From positions 174,752,645-174,816,644 of the forward strand of contig NC_090319.1 in the NCBI RefSeq assembly GCF_040869045.1: 64,000 bases of DNA, read 5' to 3'. The notes beneath the pieces were generated by a model, which was not told the origin of the DNA, searched no databases, and was given only the letters and a program-made list of their open reading frames with translations. Every line of letters begins with the position of its first letter. Within the stretch, counting starts at the first letter, position 1. The translations under genes were made by a program, and so were the position numbers. Source of the DNA: Eurosta solidaginis (taxonomy: Eukaryota > Arthropoda > Insecta > Diptera > Tephritidae). Positions 12,799-24,752 of the stretch are shown here, piece by piece.

Positions 12799-13023
12799 TA
12801 TACCTTTCATGAAAATGAAATGGTATATTAATTTCGTCACGAAACCCAAAACTGTAAGTCCTTAAAGGAAAATAGATAGACCCACCATTAAGCATACCGA
12901 AATAATCAGGATGAAGAGCTGAGTTGATTTAGCCATGTCCGTCTGTCTGTTTTTATGCAAACTATTCCCTCAATTTTTGAGATATCTTGATAAAATTTGG
13001 TGAGCGGGTGTATTTGGGTGTCC
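12799..13023 (+). repeat. family A head 8 (variant S)
   Basis: Carries CAAACTATTCCCTC and the GGGTGTCCCATTTTAACAGC jump. Its GTCC/GTCT run is shortened. Confidence 0.8.
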
Positions 13024-14039
13024 CATTTTAACAGCTAGAAGTTTCAAATTTCACCGAATGCTTACGTATATAGCATATATTGTTGTCTGACAAATCATAG
13101 AGATCGGTTGAATATATAGTATATATCTCATACAACCGACTGTTCAGATAAGAAACTTTGCGCAATTTCTACCCCATTTTAACAGCTACAAGCTTCAAAA
13201 TTCACCGATTGCTTACGTATATAGTATATATTGTTGTGTCCAAAAATTATAGAGATCGGTGATATATATAATATATATGATGGTATATATAGTATATATA
13301 TAGTATATATATATATTTTTTTGCGATTTCAGCCCCATTTTAACAGCTAGAAGCTTCAGCTTACACCAAATGCTTTCGTGTATAGCATATATTGATGTCT
13401 GAAAAAATCATTGAGATCGGTGGTATACATAGTATATATCTCATACAATCGATTGTTCAGATAAGAAACTTTGCGCAATTTCGTTCCCGTTTTAACAGCT
13501 AGAAGCTTCAAATTTCACTAAATGTTTACATATATAGCATGTATTGTTGTCTGAAAAAATCATAGAGACCGGTGGTATATATAGTATATATCTCATACAA
13601 CCGATTGTTCAGATAAGAAACTTTGCGCAATTTCTTCCCCATTTAAACAGCTAGAAGCTTCAAATGTCACCAAATGCTTACGTGTATAGCATATATTGTT
13701 GTCTGAAAAAATCATTGAGATCGCTGGTATATATATAGTATATATCTCATACAACCGATTGTTCAGATAAGAAACTTTGCGCAATTTCTGCCCCATTTTA
13801 ACAGCTAGAAGCTTCAAATTTCACCAAATGCTTACGTATATAGCATATATTGTTGTCTGAAAAAATCATAGAGATCGGTGGTATATATATTATATACCCC
13901 ATATAAACTGTAATTTTTGCCCCTTTTTTACGGCTAGAAGCTTTAAAATTATTCAAATTTCATCAAATAGTTACGTTTACGTCATATATTGTTGAAAACC
14001 TGAAACTTTGCATCCTCACACAAAGTACCTACCTGTTTT

Positions 14040-14271
14040 TATACCTTTCATGAAAATGAAATGGTATATTAATTTCGTCAAGAAACCCAAAATTGTATGT
14101 CCTTAAAGGAAAATAGATAGACCCACCATTAAGTATACCGAAATAATCAGGATGAAGAGCTGAGTTGATTTAGCCATGTCCGTCTGTCCGTCTGTCTGTT
14201 TGTATGCAAACTAGTCCCTCAATTTTGAGATATCTTGATAAAATTTGGTAAGCGGGTGTATTTGGGTGTCC
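14040..14271 (+). repeat. family A head 9 (variant A)
   Basis: Has CTCAATTTTGAG with the missing T, the shortened AAAACCTGAAACTTTG junction upstream, and the fused monomer near 14740. Confidence 0.8.
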
Positions 14272-16045
14272 GATTAGACATTTGTTGGAACCGGCCGGAT
14301 CGGGCCACTATAGCATATATCCTCCATACAACCGATTTTTCAGAAAAAGAGGATTTTGGTCATATCTTACTCAATTTAACAGATTGAAGCTTCAAATTTC
14401 ACCATATGATTTCGCATATTGCACATATTGTTGCCTGAAAAAATTGATGAGATCGGTCGTATATATAGTATATATCCCCCACAACCGATTGTTCAGATAA
14501 GAAACTTTTCGTAATGACTGCCCTATTTTAAGAGCTAGAGGCTTCAAATTTCAATGAATGCTTACGTATATAGCATATATTGTTATCTGAAAAAATTATA
14601 AAGATCGGTGGTATATATGGTATATATATATATATTTTCGCAATTTTAGCCTCATTTTAACAGCTAGAAGCTTCAAATTGTTGTCTGAAAAAATCATAGA
14701 GATGGGTTGTATATATAGTATATATCTCATACAACCGATTGTTCAGATAAATCATAGAGATCGGTGATATATATAATATATATGATGGTATATATAGTAT
14801 AAATATATAGTATATATATATTTTTTTTTGCGATTTCGGGCCCATTTTAACGGCTAGAAGCTTCAACTTTCACCAAATGCTTACGTGTATAGCATATATT
14901 GATGTCTGAAAGAATCATTGAGATCGGTGGTATAAATAGTATATATCTCATACAACCCATTGTTCAGATAAGAAACTTTGCGCTATTTCTGCCCCGTTTT
15001 AACAGCTAGAAGCTTCAAATTTCACCAAATGTTTACGTATATAGCATATATTGTTGTCTGAAAAAATCATAGAGATCGGTGGTATATATAGTATATATCT
15101 CATACAACCGATTGTTCAGATAAGAAACTTTGCGCAATTTCTGCCCCGTTTTAACAGCTAGAAGCTTCAAATTTCACCAAATGCTTACGTATATAGCATA
15201 TATAGTTGTCTGAAAAAATCATAGATATCGGTGGTATATATATTATATACTTCATATAAACTGTCATTTTTCCCCCTTTTTTACGGCTAGAAGCTTCAAA
15301 ATTCATCAAATTTCATCAAAAAGTTACGTTTATGTAATATATTTTTGAAATACGTGATTCGTAGTCATAGTTTTTACATGCAGACCACAAAAAACGTGAA
15401 GCTTTGCATCCTCACACAAATTACCTACCTATTTTTTTTTTTTATATTTATCTTAAAAATCGTTTAGATATGTTCAAATTTCACCAAATGCTTACGTATA
15501 TAGCATATATTGTTGTCTGAAAAAATCATAGAGACCGGTGGTATATATAGTATGTATCTCATACAACCGATTGTTCAGATAAGAAACTTTGCGCAATTTC
15601 TTCCCCATTTAAACAGCTAGAAGCTTCAAATTTCACCAAATGCTTACGTGTATAGCATAAAAGTGTTGTCTGAAAAAATCATTGAGATCGGTGGTATATA
15701 TAATATATCTCATACAATCGATTGTTCAGTTAAGAAACTTTGCGCAATTTCTGCCCCATTTTAACAGCTAGTGGCTTCAAATTTCACTAAATGCTTACGT
15801 ATATAGCATATATTATTGTCTGAAAAAATCATAGAGATCGGTGGTATATATATTATATACTTCATATAAACTGTCATTTTTCCCCCTTTTTTACGGCTAG
15901 AAGCTTCAAAATTCATCAAATTTCATCAAATAGTTACGCTTACGTAATATATTTTTGAAATACGTGATTCGTAGTCATAGGTTTTACATGCAGACCACAA
16001 AACACGTGAAGCTTTGCATCGTCACACAAAGTACCTACCTATTTT

Positions 16046-16278
16046 TATACCTTTCATGAAAATGAAATGGTATATTAATTTCGTCACGAAACCCAGAATT
16101 GTAAGTCCTTAAAGGAAAATAGATAGACCCACCATTAAGTATATCGAAATAATCAGGATGAAGAGCTGAGTTGATTTAGCCATGTCTGTCTGTCCGTCTG
16201 TCTGTTTGTATGCAAACTATTCCCTCAATTTTTGAGATATCTTGATAAAATTTGGTGAGCGGGTGTATTTGGGTGTCC
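16046..16278 (+). repeat. family A head 10 (variant S)
   Basis: Has CAAACTATTCCCTC and the GGGTGTCCCATTTAAACAGC jump. No V head precedes it, so this higher-order unit lacks its V component. Confidence 0.8.
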
Positions 16279-18357
16279 CATTTAAACAGCTAGAAGCTTC
16301 AAATTTCACCGAATGCTTACGTATATAGCATATATTGTTGTCTGAAAAAATCATAGAGATTGGTTGTATATATAGTATATATCTCATATAACCGATTGTT
16401 CAGATAAGAAACTTTTCGCAATTTCTACCCCATTTTCACAGCTATAAGCTTCAAATTTCTCCGATTGCTTACGTATATAGTATATATTGTTGTGTCCAAA
16501 AATCATAGAGATCGGTAATATATATAATATATATATGATGGTATATATATATTTTTTTTTGCGATTTCGGCCCCATTTTAACAGCTAGAAGCTTCAAATT
16601 TCACCAAATGCTTACGTGTATAGCATATATTGATGTCTGAAAATATCATTGAGATCGGTGGTATACATAGTATATATCTCATACAACCGATTGTTCAGAT
16701 AAGAAACTTTGCGTAATTTCTGCCCCGTTTTAACAGCTAGAAGCTTCAAATTTCACCAAATGTTTACGTATATAGCATGTATTGTTGTCTGAAAAAATCA
16801 TAGAGACCGGTGGTATATATAGTATATATCTCATACAACCGATTGTTCAGATAAAAAAATTTGCGCAATTTCTTCTCTATTTTAACAGTTAGAAGCTTCA
16901 AATTTCACCAAATGTTTACGTGTATAGCATGTATTGTTGTCTGAAAGAATCATTGAGATCGGTTGTATATATAGTATATATCTCATACAACTGATTGTTC
17001 AGACAAGAAATTTTGCGCAATTTCTTCCCCATTTTAACAGCTAGAAGCTTCAAATTTCACCAACTGCTTACGTGTATAGCATATATTGTTGTCTGAAAGA
17101 ATCATTGAGATCGGTGGAATATATAGTATATATCTCATACAACCGATTGTTCAGATAAGAAACTTTGCGCAATTTCTGCCCCATTTTAACAGCTAGAAGC
17201 TTCAAAATTCATCAAATTTCATCAAATAGTTACGTTTACGTCATATATTTTTGAAATACGTGATTCGTAGTCATAGTTTTTACATGCAGACCACAAAAAA
17301 CGTGAAGCTTTGCATCCTCACACAAATTACCTACCTTTTTTTTTACATTTATCTTAAAAATCGTTTAGATATGTTCAAATATCACCAAATGCTTACGTGT
17401 ATAGCATATATTGTTGTCTGAAAGAATCATTGAGATCGGTGGTATATATAGTATATATCTCATACAACCGATTGTTATAAGAAAATTTGCGCAATTTCTT
17501 CCCTATTTTAACAGCTAGAAGCTTCAAATTTCACCAAATGATTACGCGCGTAGCATATATTGTTGTCTGAAAGAATCATTGAGATCGGTTGTATATATAG
17601 TATATATCTCATACAACCGATTGTTCAGACAAGAAATTTTGCGCAATTTCTTCCCCATTTTAACAGCTAGAAGCTTCAAATTTCACCAAATGCTTACGTG
17701 TATAGCATATATTATTGTCTGAAAGAATCATTGAGATCGGTGGTATATATAGTATATATCTCATACAACCGATTGTTCAGACAAGAAAATTTGCGCAATT
17801 TCTTCCCTATTTTAACAGCTAGAAGCTTCAAATTTCACCAAATGCTTACGTGTATAGCATATATTGTTGTCTGAAAGAATCATTGAGATCGGTTGTATAT
17901 ATAGTATATATCTCATACATCCGATTGTTCAGACAAGAAATTTTGCGCAATTTCTTCCCCATTTTAACAGCTAGAAGCTTCAAATTTCACCAAATGCTTA
18001 CGTGTATAGCATATATTATTGTCTGAAAGAATCATTGAGATCGGTCGTATATATAGTATATATCTCATACAACCGATTGTTCAGATAAGAAACTTTGCGC
18101 AATTTCTGCCCCATTTTAACAGCTAGAAGCTTCAAATTTCACCAAATGCTTTCGTATATAACATATATTGTTGTCTGAAAAAATCATAGAGATCGGTGGT
18201 ATATAAATTATATACCCCATATAAACTGTAATTTTTGCCCCTTCTTTACGGCTAGAAGCTTTAAAATTATTAAAATTTCATCAAATAGTTACGTTTACGT
18301 CATATATTGTTGAAAACCTGAAACTTTGCATCCTCACACAAAGTACCTACCTGTTTT

Positions 18358-18589
18358 TATACCTTTCATGAAAATGAAATGGTATATTAATTTCGTCACG
18401 AAACCCAAAATTGTAAGTCCTTAAAGGAAAATAGATAGACCCACCATTAAGTATACCGAAATAATCAGGATGAAGAGCTGAGTTGATTTAGCCATGTCCG
18501 TCTGGCCGTCTGTCTGTTTGTATGCAAACTAGTCCCTCCATTTTGAGATATCTTGATAAAATTTTGTGAGCGGGTGTATTTGGGTGTCC
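18358..18589 (+). repeat. family A head 11 (variant A)
   Basis: Has CTCCATTTTGAG, a change shared only with the head at 29632, plus the shortened upstream junction and the fused monomer near 19110. The BEL element landed about 960 bp downstream of its start. Confidence 0.8.
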
Positions 18590-19320
18590 GATTAGACATT
18601 TGTCGGAACCGGCCGGATCGGACCACTATAGCATATATCCTCCATACAACCGATTTTTTAGAAAAAGAGGATTTTGGTCATATCTTACTCAATTTAACAG
18701 GTTGAAGCTTCAAACTTCACCATATAATTTCGCATATTGCACGTATTGTTGCCTGAAAAAATTGATGAGATCGGTCGTATATATAGTATATATCCCCCAC
18801 AACCGATTGTTCAGATAAGAAACTTTTCGTAATGACTGCCCTATTTTAAGAGCTAGAGGCTTCAAATTTCAATGAATGCTTACGTATATAGCATATATTT
18901 TTATCTGAAAAAATCATAAAGATCGATGGTATATATAGTATATATATGGTGGTATATATAGTATATATATATATTTTCGGAATTTTAACCCTATTTTAAC
19001 AGCTAGAAGCTTCAAATTTTACCGAATGCTGACGTATATAGCATATATTGTTGTCTGAAAAAATCATAGAGATGGGTTGTGTATATAGTATATATCTCAT
19101 ACAACCGATTGTTCAGATAAATCATAGAGATCGGTGATATATATAGTATATATATGATGGTATATATAGTATATATATATACTTTTTTGCGATTTCGGCC
19201 CCATTTTAACGGCTAGAAGCTTCAACTTTCACCAAATGCTTACGTGTATAGCATATATTGATGTCTGAAAAAATCATTGAGATCGGTGGTATACATAGTA
19301 TATATCTCATACAACCCATT

Positions 19321-20173
19321 TGTTCGAGGGGGTGGTAGTATAAACTTTACCTGTTGTTTCTGGCGGGGTGTAGCTATGGTGGATGCGGACACGGCTGCTG
19401 CGGTGATGGCGTGGACCTGGTGGTGAGGTGATGAGGATGGTGATGCCGGCCAAATATGGTGAGATAGCGCCGGTAACCTCTGCGAATTGGCGGGGGTAGA
19501 GTGCGTCACTAAATTGGACAACAATTGCGGCACACTAACGGCGGAGAAGATTTCTCTGGCTCGGGATACGAAAAGGGCTTTACACCCGGGAAGTTATCGA
19601 TACACTAGAACGAAAATTGCACGTATAAAACCCGTCGCCGTCGAATGCACAGAACTTTATGTAAGCTTCTATAGCGATTTCACTAGGGCGAATGGTTTTC
19701 AGAGGAAAGACACTTTATATATTTCAAAGGTAAAACTGTTTCTTTTAATATATTATATCTTTTAAAGAGATTACAAATTTTGTGTCACACACGAGATGGT
19801 CAAAGAATTCGAAATAAGTAAAAATAAAAAGAAATGTCAAAACAATAATATAAATGTATGTATGTACGTACATAGTCACATCTGTCAACCCATTGCTGGG
19901 GTTGCCAGAGAGGTGAAATACGCTCGCGTGTTAGCGTAAAATACAAACATTTCAAATTCTTAAATTTAATAAATATGTACGTAATATATGATATTACGTA
20001 TTTGTACGTGCAAATAATTCAGAATGCGTACTTATACGTAAAAGGTACATATGTAAAAAACTTCAATATAAAATTCAGCTAAATTCATTTAAATTCATGT
20101 TTAGGTTTTCTTAAGCCTAAGTTCTATTAAATAGAAGGGTTGGCTGTTGGCGACTACGACAGTCGCTCAAACA
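19321..20173 (-). repeat. BEL 3' LTR
   Basis: 853 bp, starting TGTTCGAGGGGG and ending GCTCAAACA on the plus strand. It matches the copy at 27486-28338 apart from about seven substitutions and no length change. A 92-codon plus-strand frame inside it is antisense to the element, starts with TTG and is not a gene. Confidence 0.95.
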
Positions 20174-20188
20174 TCGTCCCCGCCCTAG
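20174..20188 (-). other. BEL polypurine tract (putative)
   Basis: On the minus strand the bases just before the 3' LTR read AGGGCGGGGACGA, purine-rich with two C interruptions. This is the expected place of the plus-strand DNA primer. The stop codon of the third reading frame overlaps it. Confidence 0.6.
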
Positions 20189-20765
20189 GCGCGTTCAGCG
20201 GCTAGAGCCTCTTGCAGCTCTTGAAGAGTCCGTAAAGCATCGCGTACGAGGAGGTCTGACACCTTTCCCCTGAAAGTGGCAGTCTGCAGCCCTTGAGCAG
20301 TGCACCGAATGGTGCGTCGAGCGGTAGTAGATGCTGGCGATGGTGCGTCGGTAGCTGGACGAGAACGAGAGATAGCTGGGCGAGAACGGGGTCGCACGGT
20401 GGGGGCCGAGGGTACCTGAGGTGGTACTACTTGGCGACCAGGCCGGGGTGCCTGGGTATGACGTGGGATGCTCGGGGTTGCATCCCGTCGATGTAGCAGA
20501 GAGTGATGTCGTAAGCCGCAAGTTCGGCAGCGATCATGTGAGCTGCATTCATCTGTGGCGTGCGATAGCGCTAAGCAATTTAGGCAGAATTTATGCGCCC
20601 TCGCGAGAATCCATCGTTGTGGCGGCTTCAGACTCTGCAATTGCGAAGAGCGTGGGTTTGCATACATACGCGGCATCGTCGGTAGTCGATTTGCAGCGGC
20701 GGGCTGCGCGCGACCACTGCTGACCGCAAGGAGTTTCGGGGTGCCCGTTGCTGCTCGCGATTCAT
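20185..20765 (-). CDS. third BEL reading frame with Gag-like zinc-finger cluster (frame change inside)
   Basis: Lies between pol and the 3' LTR. From an ATG at 20765 the first frame encodes about 45 residues ending in CRVCMQTHALRNCRV and stops at 20628. The overlapping frame (20676 to 20185) continues with LKPPQRWILARAHKFC, then LNCLALSHATDECSS, CRTCGLRHHSLLH, and a basic, Pro/Ser/Arg-rich tail of about 110 residues. Together they give three Cys/His knuckles like those at the end of BEL Gag (CAMCKTSSHPLISC and following in this element's own Gag). The role is unknown; a nucleic-acid-binding accessory protein is an inference. The frame change near 20630-20640 could be damage, a programmed shift, or a spliced form. 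I do not recognise it as a named gene. Confidence 0.6.
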
Positions 20766-20906
20766 GACAATCTGAAAGTATAGTTATAAATGCCTTTTAG
20801 GTGAGAGAAATGTTAAGGCAGGGAGTTTCAGTTGGCATTATGTTGCGAAATACGACTATTGGAGACGGTGATGTGGTAAGAGTGGTCAGAGGTGGTTTGA
20901 GAGTAG

Positions 20907-23900
20907 CTACGAATTCTCCGGGTTTGCCCGAGAGGGTGGGCTTCCAATCTGAGGGAGGAAACAGAGCTTGACAAGTGGTCGTGTGAGGGTGCCGGTTTGA
21001 GTACGAACGTCAACAACACGTATATGGCCGTCAGGACCTGGATGTATTTTTTCAATACGTCCAAGGCGCCATTCAGTCGGGGGAAGTGAGTCGTCGTGAA
21101 TGCAGACACACTCACCGACCTTGGGTTCGGGTTGTGGATTTTTCCACTTCTGCCTTTTTTGGAGATCCTTTAGGTAGTCTTCCTTCCACCTTTTGCTGAA
21201 CTGATGATGTAAACTTTTTACCCTGTCCCATCGGTTTATAAGAGATAAATCCGCGTGATCCACTTCAGGGATAGCGAGGAGGGGGCTACCTCGGAGAAAG
21301 TGGCCGGGGGTCAGCGCGGTAAACTCTGTGGGATCTTGGGATAAAGGTGAGATAGGACGAGAGTTTAATACGGCTTCAATTCTTACCAAGAGGGTGGTAA
21401 ATTCTTCAAATGTGAACTTGTGGGCTCCTGCAGTCCTCTTGAAGTGCAGTTTGAAACTCTTCACTGCAGACTCCCACAAGCCGCCCATGTGGGGAGCTCC
21501 GGGTGGAATGAATTTCCAATTAATGCCCTGGGGAGAGTATTTTGCGATTACTTCTTGAGAGGCAGTTTTCATGAAGTCAACGAACTCTTTTTCCGTCGCT
21601 CTTTTAGCTCCAATAAACGTTTTGCCGTTGTCACTCATCATTGTGGCAGGATATCCACGACGTCCGACGAAGCGAGCGAATGCTGCGAGAAAGGCATTTG
21701 TTGTTAGGTCCGAGCACAGCTCAAGGTGGACAGCTTTTGTCACGAAACAGACAAAAACGGCCACGTAGCCTTTCAGTAAGGTGTGAGACCTTAGCAAGGA
21801 GGCTTTTATTTGAAAAGGCCCCGCAAAGTCGACACCGGTAGTGGTGAAAGGCGGAGCATATGTGCATCGTTCCGGGGGCAAAGCCGCCATGATTTGCGAT
21901 CGCATTTGCTGCTTGTGGAGGGTACAAGTTTTGCACTGATGTATGCATCTCTTTATGAGGGGTTTAAGTCGTGGAATATAGAGATCCTGTCTGAGGCATT
22001 GCTGCATGAGACGTATTTCGGCATGGAGAAGAAGTTCATGGAGGTACTGTATATAGAGGACAGCGAATCTTGATTTTTCTGGGATAATAACGGGATGTTT
22101 TTCATTGTAAGTCAACGTCGAATGAACTAGTCTACCATGAACCCTGAGGAGCCCGTTTTCATCGAGGTATGGGTTGAGGGTTAGTAGAGAGCTTCTTTGA
22201 TCAATGGGTTTTGCATTTTCCAAGCATGCTCTTTCGCGAGGAAAATATCGGGTTTGTGTTAACGTCACAAGTTTATTTTTCGCTTTGCGGAGATCTTCAT
22301 GAGACAGAGAGGGAGTGTAAGCGGGTTTAATGCCTCGAATTCGGTCCTTGAGATTATTAATGAACCTGAAGGCATATGCCATGACCCTGAGGACGCGAGG
22401 AAAAGAGGAAAATCGATCCAATACATCGGGGTCAGCTTCAGCTGAGTATAGTGCTTCGACTCGGCGCATTTCAGGCGGGTTGATGCTGCGGGTAGATGGG
22501 TTTGGCCAAGCTTCGGGGGGCTGGGTCAGCCACGCAGGGCCATTCCACCACAGCGAAGAATTTGCCAAGTCCATGGGTTTGCATCCTCTAGTGCCCATGT
22601 CTGCTGGATTGTCGCGACTGCCTACATGCTTCCAGGAGGCGCTTCCGACGAGATCCATAATTTCAGCTGTTCGATTGGATACGAAAGTTTTCCAAGCGTG
22701 GGGAGGCTTTTCGAGCCATGCTAACACAATTTCCGAGTCAGACCACATGTAAAGATTTGTAAGAGAGAGCTCGAGATGGGATTGTACGACGGCGATTAGT
22801 CGGGCAAGGAGTAGAGCTGCACATAGTTCTAGTCTTGGAAGACTGGTAGTGCGAAGAGGGGCAACCTTGCCTTTAGCGACCAGAAGGTGGGACGATGTGG
22901 TGGCACCGTGGGTTGTTCGCAGATATATAGTGGCGCAATATGCCTTTTCTGACGCATCGCAGAAACCATGCAGTTCAACCTGCTGGTTCGGCATGTAGTC
23001 AACCCATCGAGGTATCTTTATATCTGAGATGTTGGGTAAATTTTTTGCGAACTGCGTCCATTTAATGAAGCGGAGGGGCTTCACTGGTTCGTCCCAGCCA
23101 GTTCCATCTATCCATAGCTCTTGGAGTAAAATCTTGGCCTGAATCATAATCGGCGTAAGCCACCCTGCGGGGTCAAAAAGTTTTGCGACCGAGGAGAGAA
23201 TTTGTCGTTTTGTACTAGCGGACGAGAGGGGTATTGAGTCCACTGTATACGAAAACGTGTCGGTCAGAGCGTTCCACTGTATGCCGAGAGTTTTGGTGTT
23301 GCTTGCTTTCTCGAATTCCAAAAGATTGGTATCTAGCAAGTCCTCTTCTTTGATGTTTTTTATTATACTGGGGTGATTGGCCGTTATTTTCCGTAATGGA
23401 AATCCTGCTGACGCCAACACTTGGATGACTTGGGAGAGAGATGTTTCAGCAGAGAGAATTTCATGGCTGCCAGAGAGAATGTCATCTACATATGTTTCTT
23501 TCGTCAAAACAGGGACGGCTTTGGGGAAAGTTTCCTTTACATCTTTGTCCAGTTGGTGAAGAGTACGTATGGCGAGGTAGGGGGCACAGTTCACACCAAA
23601 TGTGACTGTTTTCAGAAGATAGTCTTTTATGGGGTCGCTCGGAGATGAGCGAAAGACGATCCTCTGATAGTCTCTGTCGTCTTCATGCATTATGATTTGA
23701 CGATACATTTTTTCTACGTCTCCGTTAAAAACAAATTGGTAGGTACGCCACTTGAGAATCAGAAGCATCAGATCGGGCTGGAGGGTAGGGCCGGTATAAA
23801 GAACGTCGTTGAGCGCATGTCCAGATGCCGACTTCTTTGAGGCGTTAAACACGACCAGCACCTTTGATGTCTTTTTCTCGGGTTTGACAACTGCGTGATG

Positions 23901-24752
23901 AGGAAGATAAAATGAGATGCATTTTCCTTCGTCAAATTTTTCATAGGAGCCGGTTTCCTCCATATGATCGAGGGTGAGGTATTCTTCTAGAACACTATCA
24001 TATTGAGTCTTTAAATCCCCTTTCTTCTGCAGACTTTTCTCCATTCCAAGAAACTGGCTTAGAGCTGAAGACCGAGAGTGGGATAATGAGATTGACTCTG
24101 GGAAGCTGGGTTTAAACGGCAGCCTTACGATATAACGACCGTTATCATCGCGTGAGGTTGTGGCTGCATAGAAATTTTCGCAAAACTCGTCTTCTGGGAT
24201 TATTTGGGGTTTGGTGGGAACTTCCTCTAATTCCCAGAATTTACGCAATAAAGAGTTAAGATCTTCGTTGGACACTTCTGACACTTGCATGCAGAAAGCG
24301 TTTACCAACACAGGAGCTCTACCGCTCAGAATCCATCCAAAAATGGTTTTCTGCGCTAGAAGATGGGGGGAAAGTTTCTCAACGCCATTTTGGATGATTT
24401 GCGGTATTACATCACTGCCTAGGACGAGATCTATTTGCGAGGGGGAGTGACAGTTCGAGTCTGCGAGGTTGAGGTGTGCCCATTTTGCTTGAAGCTCGCT
24501 AGTGAGCTTAAGCGAGGGGAGCATTTTAGTTAGCCGGGGTAATACTATTGCCTCTGCACTTATTCTGGTTTTGAAATCAGGGGATACCAAAGTCAGAGAG
24601 CACAATTTGTTTGAGGTCTGAACTACCTTGCCGCCCATCCCTGATATTTCAAATCTAGAGGGTTTGAATGGGAGTTTGAGTCTATCTTGGGCTCTGGTAG
24701 AGATAAAGGTTCGTTCAGATCCCTGATCCACAAGAGCTCGTAGTTTAAAAAT
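20907..24752 (-). CDS. pol: BEL Pol polyprotein (protease, RT, RNase H, integrase)
   Basis: Copies the element's RNA and integrates the DNA. It is in the same frame as gag and separated from it by a single TAA. The protease begins at once with [11 protein letters not shown] (24731 on; catalytic Asp in DQG). The reverse transcriptase carries VFNASKK and the active site YVDDILSG at about residue 415. RNase H shows [14 protein letters not shown] (about 595) and [10 protein letters not shown]. The integrase has an HHCC zinc region (about 905-945), GVDFAGPF (about 967), MSDNGKTF (about 1035) and [12 protein letters not shown] (about 1085, holding the third acidic residue). The C terminus has the DUF5641-type [12 protein letters not shown] and W-R-L-G-R-I. 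About 1274 residues, no internal stop or frameshift. There is no ATG at its head: the first residues follow the TAA directly, as expected for a Gag-Pol polyprotein rather than an independent protein. Confidence 0.93.
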   Translation of the reverse strand: MFKLRALVDQGSERTFISTRAQDRLKLPFKPSRFEISGMGGKVVQTSNKLCSLTLVSPDFKTRISAEAIVLPRLTKMLPSLKLTSELQAKWAHLNLADSNCHSPSQIDLVLGSDVIPQIIQNGVEKLSPHLLAQKTIFGWILSGRAPVLVNAFCMQVSEVSNEDLNSLLRKFWELEEVPTKPQIIPEDEFCENFYAATTSRDDNGRYIVRLPFKPSFPESISLSHSRSSALSQFLGMEKSLQKKGDLKTQYDSVLEEYLTLDHMEETGSYEKFDEGKCISFYLPHHAVVKPEKKTSKVLVVFNASKKSASGHALNDVLYTGPTLQPDLMLLILKWRTYQFVFNGDVEKMYRQIIMHEDDRDYQRIVFRSSPSDPIKDYLLKTVTFGVNCAPYLAIRTLHQLDKDVKETFPKAVPVLTKETYVDDILSGSHEILSAETSLSQVIQVLASAGFPLRKITANHPSIIKNIKEEDLLDTNLLEFEKASNTKTLGIQWNALTDTFSYTVDSIPLSSASTKRQILSSVAKLFDPAGWLTPIMIQAKILLQELWIDGTGWDEPVKPLRFIKWTQFAKNLPNISDIKIPRWVDYMPNQQVELHGFCDASEKAYCATIYLRTTHGATTSSHLLVAKGKVAPLRTTSLPRLELCAALLLARLIAVVQSHLELSLTNLYMWSDSEIVLAWLEKPPHAWKTFVSNRTAEIMDLVGSASWKHVGSRDNPADMGTRGCKPMDLANSSLWWNGPAWLTQPPEAWPNPSTRSINPPEMRRVEALYSAEADPDVLDRFSSFPRVLRVMAYAFRFINNLKDRIRGIKPAYTPSLSHEDLRKAKNKLVTLTQTRYFPRERACLENAKPIDQRSSLLTLNPYLDENGLLRVHGRLVHSTLTYNEKHPVIIPEKSRFAVLYIQYLHELLLHAEIRLMQQCLRQDLYIPRLKPLIKRCIHQCKTCTLHKQQMRSQIMAALPPERCTYAPPFTTTGVDFAGPFQIKASLLRSHTLLKGYVAVFVCFVTKAVHLELCSDLTTNAFLAAFARFVGRRGYPATMMSDNGKTFIGAKRATEKEFVDFMKTASQEVIAKYSPQGINWKFIPPGAPHMGGLWESAVKSFKLHFKRTAGAHKFTFEEFTTLLVRIEAVLNSRPISPLSQDPTEFTALTPGHFLRGSPLLAIPEVDHADLSLINRWDRVKSLHHQFSKRWKEDYLKDLQKRQKWKNPQPEPKVGECVCIHDDSLPPTEWRLGRIEKIHPGPDGHIRVVDVRTQTGTLTRPLVKLCFLPQIGSPPSRANPENS

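Larger units (their letters stand above)
4605..19320 (+). repeat. family A tandem array, central block with higher-order structure
   Basis: Continuous family A sequence: monomers of about 152 bp (for example the same string at 6359 and 6511) punctuated by nine heads. Each long unit closes with a segment containing TTTTTTACGGCTAGAAGCTT, ATACGTGATTCGTAGTCATAG and GAAGCTTTGCATCCTCACAC, then CCTACCT, and the next head follows at once. The units are therefore head-to-tail copies of one composite repeat. No gene: frames of about 72 codons in the heads start with TTG and recur only because the DNA is repeated. The BEL element interrupts the array at 19321. Confidence 0.92.

Noticed and set aside
4605..19320. 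Possible CRISPR-like array
   Set aside because: Repeats are about 152 bp with no unique spacers, and the context is an insect genome.
19487..19765. 92-codon plus-strand frame in both BEL LTRs (also 27652-27930)
   Set aside because: It begins with TTG, is antisense to the element, and is duplicated only because LTRs are.
21328..22752. Several plus-strand frames over BEL pol
   Set aside because: They are antisense shadows of the continuous minus-strand pol with no motifs of their own.
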